Origin: Coriolopsis trogii
Taxonomy: Eukaryota > Basidiomycota > Agaricomycetes > Polyporales > Polyporaceae
Direction of reading: 5' to 3'
DNA: 64,000 nucleotides
Assembly (NCBI GenBank): GCA_020543525.1
Contig: JAHYIO010000009.1
Location: 310,001-374,000, forward strand
Under the pieces are notes generated by a model. The model ran no database searches, was not told where the DNA came from, and saw nothing but the letters and a program-made list of their open reading frames with translations. Of the stretch, positions 23,151 through 34,796 are shown piece after piece. The position numbers and the translations under genes are program-made. Within the stretch, counting starts at the first letter, position 1. Every line of letters begins with the position of its first letter.

Positions 23151-24726
23151 ATCATTGCCTGTTTTCGCTAGATGCGATCGACGAGCTTTTAGGACCCGCC
23201 TCAGACAGCCTACAGGCTTCCGTGCGCCCCCTCTCGTTCTGACCAAATATGTTTCGATACGTCTGGTAACACCACTGTGTAGCATTCCATTCAGATCATG
23301 ATATATATCGCAAGCTTCAACGCCGTGAACGACAGCAAGGACGGACTCGGCTGTCCGCTGGATGGACATCGGGTTCGTAGGCATTGGGACGGAGCGCTGA
23401 TGGCCGTCGAGTGTAGAGAGAGCACGATGCAACCGGTCTACTGTGGACCCGGCTTGTTTGAGTCGGGGCGCATCAATCGACTTAGGAGCGCCACATGAAG
23501 CACTCGATGATAGAGGGCGAACGGTTCCTGAACGGCGAGAGAGCCCAAGAACGCTCTGCGGGTCGTCGGCAGCCATGATGGACTCTCGACGAGCCATTGC
23601 GGGGGCGGTCGATCGCAGGAGAGGGACGACTGCCGGCGGGGGCGCTGTTGCGCGTTCGGTATGTGCTCGGGCAGCGGCACGGGACCTGGAGGAGACGCAG
23701 ACGAGGAGCGCGACAGGAGATGGGCGAGACGAGGCGGGGGCGGGCGCCAGCCGAGGCCGGGTGCGGTGGCGTAAATTGGTGGCACACGTGAGGGGTTGAA
23801 CGGTAGTTGAGGACGTCTGAAGGAGGCCGATCGACCGAGTGCATCGAGCCAGAGACTGTGGAGGCATGACAGATGTCAGTGGCCTCGAGAGAGAGAGAGA
23901 AAGAGGGATCGGTACCGGTGCGCAGGAGGAGGGCGACCCCTGCGCGCCACCGCCACCTGAGCTGACCGCTGCGAGGGAAGATGGCGCAACGGCGGCCTGG
24001 AGAGCGTCGGGAGAAGAGTGAGATGGTGCGCGTTTGGACTAGGGCATGGCGGATGTTGTGGACGTGGATGGCATGATGTCTCTCGGCGCCTGTCTTGTTC
24101 TGCGGAACCTTTCTGGATGCGCGGGTGAGGTCAAGCCAAATTTTGCCGTGGGGTCTGTTCCCCCGGGCCTGCCCTGCCTTAGACCGTCATGGGCGCCCCC
24201 GCGGCCTCGGCTGTCGTCCTCGTTCGAGGGTCGGGCAGGGCGTGGGCAGGATGGGGGCCGCGTGCTTTGTTGTGCGCACGAGCAAGGCTTGGAATGGGCG
24301 AAAGAGGGGATAAAGGAGGACGAGGGCGTTGCGCGGCGGGCGATCTCGATGGCTGGGCCAGGGTGCGCCACAAAAGAGGTCTGTGATAGGTTCTGTTCAT
24401 CAAGGGTGAAGAACATTCCTTTCCCGATTGGATTGGTGGAGATGGGATCTGCTCGGCGCCTCGCTGCCCTCGCCTCGCCGTCTGACGCCAGGCCCAATGC
24501 GCTGCGAGAGCTGAGTGGTGCCCTTGCTCAGGCTCACACTCAGCTCGCACTCAGCCCAGCCTAGTCCCAGCCATGGCCTGCCTCCAATCGCGCTTTGAAC
24601 GCCAACCGATGCATCCTCATATAAGTCCTCCTCCTCCCGCCCTCCTCCTCCCGCCCTTCCCTTCGCATCCGTACCCGTCCCTCTCCACTCCTCCCCCTCC
24701 CCGCCACCGAACAGCCCGACGCCAGC
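23151..24726. other. 1.6 kb upstream region of the Zn2Cys6 gene
   Basis: Several long frames on both strands come from high GC content and have no domains. A CCTCC-rich pyrimidine tract at about 24624-24665 lies just before the transcription factor start and is probably its 5' leader. No gene recognised. Confidence 0.4.
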
Positions 24727-26197
24727 ATGCCGCATACTCCCTCCTCGTCCCAGGCCCTCACCATCATGTTCGAGCACTGCACCGACCAGCCCTACTACCC
24801 CGACACTTGCTCCCCCTCTGGCCGCTCGTCCCCAGCCAACTCCTCCTCCCCCTCTACCCCGGTCGACCTCTACCCCCACTCCCCGCTGGACCTCGCCGTC
24901 GCGTCCGAAGACAGCTGGAACCTCATTCCCTATGACGTCCCCTGGGGCCCCGAGTACTACCGCTACCGCGCAGGCACCCTCCCAGGTCCCGACGGCACCT
25001 GTATCTTCTTACGTTCTCCGACTCCTCTCAAGAACCGTCGCACCCAAAAGGCGTGTAACAAATGCCGTCAGCGGAAGGCCAAGGTGCGTTCGATCCCGTT
25101 CTTTTTCGTTTTCTCAGTCTGATAACCTCGTACGCATTCGTGTAGTGCAGCGGCACTCGTCCAGCCTGCACTCGCTGCCTCGCTCGCGGCTACATCTGCG
25201 AGTACGTCGAAGAAGACAAGCCCGAGAAGCGCGTCCCTGTCCAACCCTACGCCCGTCCCCGCTATCGTGAACGCCGTGAGCGTGAGGGGTCGACGTCTTC
25301 TTCGGACGGTGCCGATGCTTCCTGCTCCGTCTCCGACTGCGAATCCTACCAGTATTCGCAGGCCAAGTCGGAGGAACCCGAGCCTTCCACCCCCGGCCTT
25401 CTCTACGCCGACGTCGACTCGAATCCGTACGACTCGCCGGCAGACTATGCCTCCCACTGGGATGACTCCCAGTACTCTATGGCTGCCTCCTACGGCTACG
25501 AGCACCCGGCCGGATCGTACTGCGAAGGGGCGACCCTCGCCGACTACTACGAGCACCGCTCGTACCACGCGTCCGAAGACATGCACCCGTACCACCCGCA
25601 CGATCCCCCTCCGATCTACCACGAACTCGCGGACCACCGACCGGCATCTGGCTCCCTGCACGCGCCTCGCCCCGTGCGCTGCACAGGGTCGCCGAGCTTC
25701 CTATCGCCTGCGGAGCGGAGCGGCGCCTTCGCCGTCCCGCCGGAAGCGCAGGGAATGCAGAACATACACGGGATGCAGGAGAACGACATGCTCATCAATC
25801 TCGCTGCCGCCGCCGAGCCGACCCCGCAAATTGCGATCCCTCAGGTGCCGCCCATGGCACCCACAGAGCCTGCGCTCGAGCCCGGACAGGGCGCTGTTGC
25901 CGTCGAGTGAGTGTCCCTACCTCTTTCGTGCTTCGTGCTCCGTCCCTGCATGCTCGTGTGTGTGTGCGTGACGCCATCCGTCCGAAGGAGAGTACTGACG
26001 GGACTCGACTTCGACCGCTCAGGTACGCGCAAGGCCAGGAACTGTACTACTACTCGACCGCGGAGCCCGCGATGCAGTACCCCTACATGCACTACCAGTA
26101 CGCGGTGCCGGCATACCCTCAGGGCGGGATGGAGGAGAGCATCTCCCCTGCCATGCTGTATACCATACCCATGCTCTCCGCTGGGATGACCGCGTAA
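24727..26197 (+). CDS. Zn2Cys6 transcription factor
   Basis: Fungal binuclear-zinc-cluster DNA-binding protein. The ATG at 24727 starts MPHTPSSSQALTIMFEHC. The zinc cluster is split by an intron (25084-25146): exon 1 ends KACNKCRQRKAK and exon 2 begins CSGTRPACTRCLARGYICEY, giving all six cysteines in C-x2-C-x6-C-x6-C-x2-C-x6-C order. Basic residues follow (RPRYRERRERE). The rest is a long acidic, Tyr/Pro/Ser-rich activation-type region. A second intron (25907-26022) leads to a Tyr-rich C-terminus (YMHYQYAVPAYPQ). No middle homology domain is visible, so this is a short zinc-cluster protein. Its targets are unknown, and it is far from the ICMT/GST blocks. Confidence 0.9.
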
Positions 26198-29100
26198 CGG
26201 GTGTGCCCGTTACGTGTGCGGTACCACGCCGCCATCGATGAAAGGGGTCCTGACTCGTTCCCCACAGGGCTTCCATGCCTCCCCTCCCTCCCCCTTCCTC
26301 TTTCTCTTTCTCTTCCTGTTCTTCTTCCTCTTCTAGGACCCTTTCCCGCGCTCAATCTGCCTGTCTCCTCGGACCATCTCGTTGTTGACACCTGCTACTG
26401 TACACGTCTCTGCTTCCCCCGGGTATTGCGCTGCCTCCCTCCCTCCCGCCTGTCGCTCCGATCTGCCTCTGGACACATTGTACCGTAAGTTATACACTGT
26501 CGCACGCCTCGTTCTCCTCCCCCTCCCGCTCCCCAGCCCCGCCGTCCAACACTACACAGTCCCAACGCCCACCACCCCACATGCCGATCGAAACCGTATG
26601 TATATATCCGGATAAGTATCCAATACCTGTACACCCCCCACACCCTAACACCTCCCTCGACCGGCCCAGGTGCCGGCGGTGGATTGTAATCCGATCGCAC
26701 GGCTCGAGTCCGTACGCCGTCTGTCTGTATCGCGCCTTCTTTCCCTACATAGAACACGACGGAGACGACGACGACGACGACGGCGTTGGGCCTCGTCTCT
26801 AGATCCTTCTCCTTCTTCTGTCCAGACTCGCCCGCCAATCCGCCAATCACCCGATCCACCAGAAGCAGAACCGGGACCAGAACCGGCCTCCTCGGCGCAA
26901 GGCCGCGTCCCACAGCATACGCGTGTGCGATGGGGATTTGGGACCGAGATATCGATTGGCGTGGGGCGCCGTGGTTCGGATGAGGTTCGAAGAGCGACGG
27001 GCGAAGAGCGAAAAGTGAATTCGAAGGGGGGCCCATCGCGATTGGCGAGCTGGAGACGGTGCGCACTACGCCGCCGACGCCGCCGCCGCCGCCGGGTGCG
27101 TGTCGGTTCTCGAATTCAATTCGTCACTGGCAGCTCTAGCTGCGCCGCAGTGATGATACTGTATGCCATACGTCTCTCACCACCGGTGCCCAGATACAGT
27201 ACAGCACCTCGCTCTGGATTCGGATACGTACGACGCGCCGTACTGATTGGGGATAGTACTGGTAGTAGTGGCCCGTGTCGACGTCGCTGGCGATCGAGGA
27301 TGGCCCGCCGTGCGGCCGGGTTTTTGAATTCGAGAGGAGGCCCGCTTCTTCGCGTCTCACGGTACGCTGCGGTGCTTCGTTCACCGGTGGTGCTGGGGCA
27401 CAGTTGTTGTTGTTTTGGGATACGGACGACGGTGTCACACGATTATGATGATATGCTCACGCGCGTACTCGAGCTTGTGTTGCGCGCGCATGCCCAGGCT
27501 GGTCATGGTATGTACGCACCGGGCACCGGGCCGTGAGACAACTCATGGAAGCAGTTGACGACTCGCGAGATGGCGACGACGCAGGGTTCGCCGGTGTGCC
27601 AAATGCCGGAACCATGGCCAGAAGTCATCTGAGGGCTGGTCTGAATATAAAAGGGAGTATAAGAGAGGGCCCACGTGACCGACGCCGAAGGGACTGTGGG
27701 CGATGGCGGCGGCGTGGCAGCGAGAGGCAGCTGTCTGCGTGGGCAAAGTCGCGTGCTCGACGGCCTCTGACTGGTGTACATATGCAGTAGCTACTGTACT
27801 GACTTCACGGCGAATCGCGATCTGCAGAGGGGATCTTGGGCGGCCTGGGGCATGCCATACGTGCTGTACACCAATCCCTGATGGGCTGATCTTAGCCTGT
27901 TCAATAAGCTCAGGTTAACTCTCGACACCGCCCACGTTCTCGCTCTTCTCGCTCGGGGTGCCAGCACGCTCTCGCGGTCTGAACACGCTCGACGTCCCCT
28001 CACGAACGCACGCTCCCTTTAGTGCTCCTCGGCCCTGCATCGCTCACGTCATCGCACGAGCCCACTCCCCAATCGCCGATGGTGAACTTATCGCACAGAG
28101 CAAGCGCCGCCGCTTCGCCATCTTCTCCTCCGACGCACCTCCACCCGTGGCCACCACCACCATTCATCCGCCACTTGTGCCCCTCGCGGGTCCCCCCACC
28201 CAAGCTCGGGTCTCGGAGGAGAATCCACGCCAAGAGCACGCGCCGTGTGCACAACCCGGCCCCTCCACAGTCTCGTGCGTGCGGGCCCACCGCTGCAAAT
28301 GTGCGAGCTCTGGCAGGGAGGTCCGTGGCAGGTGACAAGCCCCATCGTCACCGTCAGACTCCAAACAGCTCCATGCCCCGCAAGGCTTAGACTGCTTGGC
28401 GTCTGTCGACTGAGGCTTATTACGCCTTAACCCTTAGGGTCGGTCGCCCATGCATGATGTATACCAGCGGCGAGCGAAGAGCGATTAACCTTCAAAGAGG
28501 GCCCGCGCGCCGGCGCCGCACCGGATCTACCGTGCGCACAGCTAAGAGTGGGCTAGACGATTGTGCACCCGTGTTTCCGATCCAGCTCTCTCTTGGGGAC
28601 CACGAACGCACCCAATCCACTCCAACTGGAGCTGGGTTTTGTCGGTACGTACAAACGCACAGAGCGGGGGAGGTACGCACGCCAAGCCAAGTATCCCGAA
28701 CCGGTAGACAGCGGGCTGCTGGGAGTTTACCGCATTGGGGCTTCAAAGTCGCACCGTCCGTAATCTCGAGGCCAACGAAGTGTGCGGGCGCCCTCCGAGT
28801 CGTGCCCATGCCGAACATGCATACCGCGCTGTCTGTCAACCCGGCCGCTTGGCGCACGGAGGTTCCAAGTTCGAACGCCGTGTCTGCGTGTCGGCAGGGG
28901 GTCTCTGCTGATGAATGTGAGACTAGGCTAGGTGACGAAAGGCGCAAACCACAAGAGCGGGGAGCGAAAGCTATTCAGGAGTATTCGCTTGGCAGGCAAA
29001 GGAGTGGGCAGGACCTTGTTCGATGATCTCAGTGATGGCGCGTCGGCCATGGCGACTGGCAGCCCGCCTACCTGCCCGCTCATATCGCGCAAGGCACGTC

Positions 29101-30369
29101 GTCCGGGCGAGCCCTCCTCCCGGCCATCCACGACGGCTGACTTGGGGATCGGTGCAGAGGTCGAATCGCGATGTGGCGGCCGACGAGAGAGCCGTGGTCG
29201 CCACTGAGGGCCCGAAGGGAGGGAGGCGGGCAATGATGTGAAGGAATAAAGGCACGCCGACACGCCGCGCCTGGCGGACCCACAAGCCTAGCCAGGGGGC
29301 GGTGACGCTCGGCTCTTGCCCTCCGCTGTTTACCGGTCGCCCGGGAGAAAAAAGATGCGCGAGCCGTGCCAATGTATTTTCATCCATCCACCCACCCACA
29401 TCGCAGTATGCGTGCTAGGGGCCGCTGGCTATGTAAACGGATGTGGTATCTGCGGACCATGCAGGCTGAAGAAGCATCCCGGCAGACACGTCGGGAGGAT
29501 CCTGGGCCTTGCGTGTGCGGGACGTAAGACAGGAAACGAGGTAGCATGCAGCTGTGAGGCAGCAGGAGGCCCGTATCGATCTCTCCGGGTTTCTGCGCGA
29601 AATCGTGCGTCCAGCTAGAGGGCATTAAACGCAGACGGGATCCATGATGCAGATATCACCTGGGAACATCGCCCTCGCTGGCTGCATCTTCTTTATTTTT
29701 TTTTTACGTTAGGCGGAGGAATTTCGCGAGCGACAATGACGGACCGTGAGAAGGCATGTTCTGCGCCATACCGGAAAGGGGGAGCTACCGGCCGTCCTGC
29801 CTGGTCTTGCTGCGAGTCTAATGCGGGCCACGGGCAGAACTGATGTCAAGGAAAATTCAAGAAACGGTCGGATATGAAAATACGCCACCGGACACGATGT
29901 GGCTAAGTCAGCGGACGCAGTCTAAGCTCTAAGAGTTATCCAGTCAGGCATTCTCACAAGATAAAGAACAATGTGAACATACATGAAGTCATCAATGGTC
30001 GACGGGGCTGTTTCGATGCGTCCATAATTCCATCGATTCGCCTTCATAGCGAGCTTGGGCACGGTAGCCGACAATGTGTTTTGATATATTAGGTCACTTC
30101 GAGACACGCTGATGGCTCGATCGGATAGCAAGGAAAGCATTGAATACAACGAAGAGGTTCGACATATTGATGAGCAGGGAGGATGCCGTTCATTACCGCT
30201 TGGTGCACCTTCAGCTAGGGCAAAGATGACGGCAAGCAACAGGACCTACGAGTCTAGAATACCAACGGGACAAGTGTGCATGCGCTAGCGGGTGTCGGGC
30301 ACATTACCGTCAGAGGAAAGCAGCGAAGCATAAAGTGCGGAGTCTCACGAACTGAATAGCGACCGCTTC
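26198..30369. other. 4.2 kb region without recognised genes
   Basis: Holds the likely 3' untranslated region of the Zn2Cys6 gene with a long pyrimidine tract (26278-26334), a GAC repeat (26764-26782), a GCC repeat (27069-27095) and a poly-T run (about 29695-29705). Long frames here are GC-driven and lack domains. A 105-codon minus-strand frame (29922-30239) starts with a weakly hydrophobic segment but has no further support. A TATA-like site at 27646 has no obvious gene behind it. Confidence 0.4.
27646..27653 (+). promoter_or_regulatory. TATA-like site without assigned gene
   Basis: TATAAAAG on the plus strand. The first ATG frame downstream (27703-27918) is 71 codons without family features. 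It may drive a non-coding RNA or be chance. Confidence 0.25.
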
Positions 30370-30726
30370 TCACCGTAGCTCGTCTGCGGGAGGTGGTTCA
30401 TTGAGCGGGTTCTCTGACCGTGCTTGACTTAACAATGCATCCAAGCCCTTGTCCTTCACGGCTTTCTGCGAACAGGCGGATTCACCACAGGGGTAGGCAA
30501 AGACGGCGAAGGCTGCACGCACCTGAACGCACTCCTTGTACTCCCGCCAAATCTGTCCGCAAAACCGATCAAACTCTGCGGCCTTCTCCTGGGAGAACTT
30601 CGTCCGTTGCTCGGGGGTCGCCGCTGCAGACACGGCAGGCTCGAGGTAGCCTTCGAACCACGCGTTGAAGCACGCGTCATACTTGCGCTTCAGAGGCGTG
30701 CATTCCTCTGAGAGACTGGCAGACAT
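30370..30726 (-). CDS. mdm35: Mdm35/TRIAP1-like twin CX9C protein
   Basis: Small mitochondrial intermembrane-space protein; Mdm35 partners Ups1/Ups2 to move phosphatidic acid and phosphatidylserine between mitochondrial membranes. The ATG at 30726 gives [20 protein letters not shown]. The first CX9C is [11 protein letters not shown], and the second is [11 protein letters not shown], followed by VQ. A 57 nt intron (30466-30522) joins to [19 protein letters not shown]. About 99 residues, in the family range. Import is expected through the Mia40 disulphide relay, so no cleavable signal is needed. Divergent from Vps29. Confidence 0.9.
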   Translation of the reverse strand: MSASLSEECTPLKRKYDACFNAWFEGYLEPAVSAAATPEQRTKFSQEKAAEFDRFCGQIWREYKECVQVRAAFAVFAYPCGESACSQKAVKDKGLDALLSQARSENPLNEPPPADELR

Positions 30727-30950
30727 CTGAGCAGACCACAGACCAGCTTCCGCAGGGAGCAGAGCACGAGGAGATGGAGGCCCGAGTCTGGCGTACTGGT
30801 GGTTCGGCACGAAGAGCTGACCACTTTCCAAGTTACACAGGCGCCCATGACCGCATCGGCCACGTGCCAACTCAAGCGTCTATCCCTCTACAGCGCGCGC
30901 CGGCTGCTCTGTGCAGACTGTGCTCGGTGTTCAACTCGACACTCGCCACC
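30727..30950. promoter_or_regulatory. Divergent promoter of Mdm35-like and Vps29 genes
   Basis: 224 bp between two opposite start codons. No clear TATA box, as expected for housekeeping genes. Confidence 0.45.
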
Positions 30951-31766
30951 ATGGTTCTTGTCCTCGTCATCGGAGACCTCCACATCCCGCACAGAATCCA
31001 CGACCTTCCCGCAAAGTTTAAGAAACTGCTTGTGCCCGGCAAGATCCAACAAATCCTCTGTACGGGCAACGTCTGCGACCGGGAGACATACGAGTACCTG
31101 CGCACGGTATCACCGGACGTACATGTTGTGAGGGGAGACTATGACGAGGTGCGCGAGGTCGGACACTCAGTGGCTAGCCTGCCTATAACCCATACCTTTT
31201 GGTCAGAGCTCCTTCCCCTTGTCTGTCACCGTCGCGCATTCGCCTATCCGCATCGGCGTGATCCACGGACACCAATGCATCCCCACAGGGGACTTGGACT
31301 CGCTAAATGCAATCGCGAGGCAGCTGGACGTTGACGTACTCGTCTCTGGACACACACATACGTAAGTCTTCGTGCCGCTACCTCGCGAGGGCCCTCGTCT
31401 CGACGCGGCGCTTTTCCTGCAGATTCCAGGCGGTGGAATACGACAATCGCTTCTTCGTCAACCCCGGTTCTGCCACCGGCGCGTGGATAGGCAGTTTTAA
31501 CGGGTAAAGCGTCCTCGTACTGTGCTGATGGGGGCCAGGCTGAAGGTAGTCTTCGTAGGGACATCACCCCAAGTTTCGCGCTCATGGATATCCAAGGGCC
31601 CACGGTTGTCACCTACGTATACCAGCTGATCGAGGGCGAAGTGCGTGTTGAGAAGATCGAGTACAGGAAGGAGCCAGAACCAGTACGGGAAGCACCACGA
31701 CCGACCGTCATGCCCCAGAGCATTCCTTCGAGCCCTGGCCCTCAGCACGTCCAAAGCGTCTGGTGA
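30951..31766 (+). CDS. vps29: Vps29, retromer subunit
   Basis: Retromer component with a metallophosphoesterase fold, which binds Vps35 and recycles cargo from endosomes to the Golgi. Exon 1 gives [20 protein letters not shown], then [20 protein letters not shown] and VVRGDYDE. Later exons give [42 protein letters not shown] and [17 protein letters not shown], the full Vps29 order. Three short introns fit. The C-terminal tail ([17 protein letters not shown]) is a proline-rich extension of about 30 residues that is common in fungal orthologues. Confidence 0.93.
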
Positions 31767-34700
31767 ACGTTCTTGCTTTGCGATCAGGGTCCTCTGTATT
31801 ACTGGGTTGTATGATTACTCCGCATGTCCGCGGTATGCAGTTCGATGTTCTGATGCACAGAGTCCTAAATTGCCTCAAGCCCGGTGGCAAGCTCTAGACC
31901 TTCGCGCTGCGGTGCGTTAATGACGAGGAGAACAACTGCTTATCCAGCCGCCAGCTTTGCTTCCCGAACACTCCACGCGGGCGTTGCGATGCGTGTTGGA
32001 GCCTCGCCTTCTCAACCGTGTCATGAAGTTTTTACTCCTCTGGATGACGTGCACGTCTTCCGTACCTTGCAACTATCGGGCATGGTCTGTCGCGCAATAA
32101 TTAATTCTGGTTCCGTACACCACCGGATGCTATGGAAGGTGCGTATTATGTATCACCGGACGAATAAACAGGACGTTGCTGCTCAATATTGGCTGTAGAT
32201 TGGGTGCGGCTGGTCAGCTCGTCCACCATTGGACGCGACGCCCGTCCGGTTGTTCTGGGTGACTGTTGCACCGTGGCCTGGCGACAACGCTAGTGGCTGC
32301 CCCTGTCATTCAATTCAACGTCCGCTGCTCAGCGCCCCCTGCTGCGCGGACGGCGTGCAGTACGGTGCCGTAGGGTGGTAAATCGCATCGTTGTTCAGGG
32401 TACCCACAAGGCCCCGAGGTCTGAGACAGTGCCCTGAGACGTGGACGCACCAGTGCGCACTTCCACCCCAATACTGCTTGTTGTCCCTGAGATGCTGACC
32501 GCAACCGCCGTCCGGGTGTTGGACCGGGCGCGTAAAATAGGTGCCCGGACGACGATAGGCGGGATATGAGATCAGCACGAGCGAGCCTGAGCGATACGGA
32601 GAGCCCCAGGCAACGGAACCATTCTGGCAGCCTACGCCCGTGTGGCCGGGGTCGGGCGGGGAGACGCTGTGGGAGAAAGTGGACACGATCTCAGGGACGC
32701 GCTTCCTGCAACTTTTCTGGGGCCGATTCGAAGGCGCGCAAGGGCCGAGTCGACTCGTGGGCAAACGGCTGTGACTGCGAGTGCCTGCGTGCCAATCAGC
32801 CACCGTGGGCGGTGTGCGTGCAGGTTGCGTGGCCGAAGCGAGCGAAGCGAAGGGTGGACTTTGGGGGGAAGGCGCGGCCCGTGGGTAGTGTTTAGCCATA
32901 AACGTAATACGTGCAGGTTGTGTGTATACTGAACGCCGGCGTCTTTTCGAAGCAACGAGGGTCAGGGAAGGGCGGCCTTGATGGTATACCATCATCTTCG
33001 TTTCTCCGCCGGGCCTGGGGTCTTGGCCGCTTGCCTCTTCACTTGCGTTTGGGGCAGCGATGTGCATGTACTCACGTGCACTAGAGGCTTGTAGACCTCT
33101 CTGTCGTCGCTCTCGTGAGACGTTGGCCACTCGGCCGAGGTGGCAGTCGTTCTGCGGTCAGAAAGACGCGCGATGCTTGGCTTTGCACGTCTGATAGCAA
33201 TGGCGGACTATCTACGACGCTTTAGTTGCCATCAGAGAGGTTGATGAATGGTTTGTGCATGCGACGGGGCCCGACGCCACCAGACCTGTCTACGGCTCTA
33301 TGGATCGGAGAGCATACTAGCAAGACAACAGTCTTGCCCCCATGCCCCCCTCATCTGAGAGTCAATTGGTGAACGAGCCACCGTATGGCAAGTCAACCTA
33401 CTGGTCCCTCACTATTACAACTTCCGGATGCCGGCGGGTGTTGTATATTATCCAGGTTGTCTTTAGCAGGAGCAACGGCGTTTTCGAGCGAGTTACCATA
33501 TGCGTTCCCGCGAGCTTCGTAGATCTAGAGTTATGAAGGCATCTGCGAGGCGTCTTCAGGCTTCTATCTCGGGCTTGCAGGGTCGACAGATCAAGATAGT
33601 CTTCTGATAATTCCTGACGGCTAGTGCATTAGTAGACTATCGAGTTGCTATCAGTCGATTCACCCCGATTGGCAGGCTAGGAGGGAACAAGACTCCGTTT
33701 CTAGTATTGCCTCCGGGTCGACCAACGTTTTACTAGCGCAAGATCTTGTTTTGACATCGCGTGAGCGCTTGATGTACTGTATGTATGCGGTGATCAGAGC
33801 GAATCAGAGGACGCTGTGATCCCGCGGCGATATCGAACGCCATGGATTCAAAGAAGACAGCTGACGAATGCACGCATCGCGCTCTGTATGTGCCACCCTC
33901 GTTTCGTGATGGACAGTCTGGACCTCCTTTACGCGATCTCTCGTCGCGACCGCGACGATTCTTTTGACTCCATAGGCAGACGAAGTGCGAGGAAGGACAG
34001 TCCTACCCACTTGTACGGCATTGTGAGCGTATTCGAGCAGTGAACTGTATTGATGAATTTACTACTTGGAAAGACTGGAACGCTGAGCACGCGAAGATCG
34101 GACCGGTGGATACACGTCGACGATTCAGCGACGTCGACGGTTTGGTCATGTCCTGTCATCTCGGAGACTGGCAGTGAAACAGGGCACGAAACCAACATCC
34201 ATTCGCAGACGAGATGAGTGGTATGTCAGTATCAGAGCGTGGTCTAGCACGCGTCGTGCTGACTTCTCATGACCGGGAATTACACGCGCAGAGCCGCGTG
34301 GTGGTAGCAAGGGTGGTGATTGTGATCGGCAAGCCATTCGAACCCGACCACGACCACATTGACCACCTCAGCTAACGCGACGACGCGAGACTCCTCGTGT
34401 GTTCCACACGTCCTGCTCACCTCACACACTCGTCCTCTCAGTCGCTATAATGCCCGCCGTGTGTTGAGGCGCGGCGTAGGGGTCTGCCAAGCGTGCGGCA
34501 TCCGGCTCGGTAGTACCACGCTCTGCCCAGGACGCTCTTCAAGGGCGCGCAGGGTTGTACGAAAGGGCTGTGTGCCGTGGGTGGTTATCTCCAAGCTCTC
34601 TGCGGCCTGGGAGCGTGTCGGGATGACGGGACGAGGAGGACGTTGTTGGTCAAGAGGCTGACGGCGCTTGCCGGAGACGCGACCGCGCCAAGCTGTGCCG

Positions 34701-34796
34701 CGTCTGCTCCGAACTGAGCGCGCTGCAGCCTGAGCCTCGCGTCTGCCGTGAACCTTGTCTTCCTCACCCTCTCCCTCGTCGTCCACGGCATGCTCA
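31767..34796. other. 3 kb region without recognised genes
   Basis: No exon with family features on either strand. The longest frame (32315-33130, minus) is a GC-driven frame with no domain. The end nearest 34.7 kb should hold the promoter of the EH-domain-like gene. Confidence 0.4.

Noticed and set aside
23145..23867. 240-codon minus-strand open frame overlapping the roadblock gene end
   Set aside because: Composition is that of GC-driven chance frames, with overlapping frames on the other strand; no recognisable domain.
24039..24879. Overlapping frames of 120-170 codons on both strands before the Zn2Cys6 gene
   Set aside because: Mutually overlapping and low-complexity; best read as promoter and leader.
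32315..33130. 271-codon minus-strand open frame
   Set aside because: No domain, odd composition (Arg/Ser/Pro-rich), no intron structure, and GC-rich sequence makes long chance frames common here.
34321..34335. Possible tRNA B-box-like GGGTTCGAATGG (minus strand)
   Set aside because: The last positions do not match the B-box, and no A-box or cloverleaf could be seen around it.
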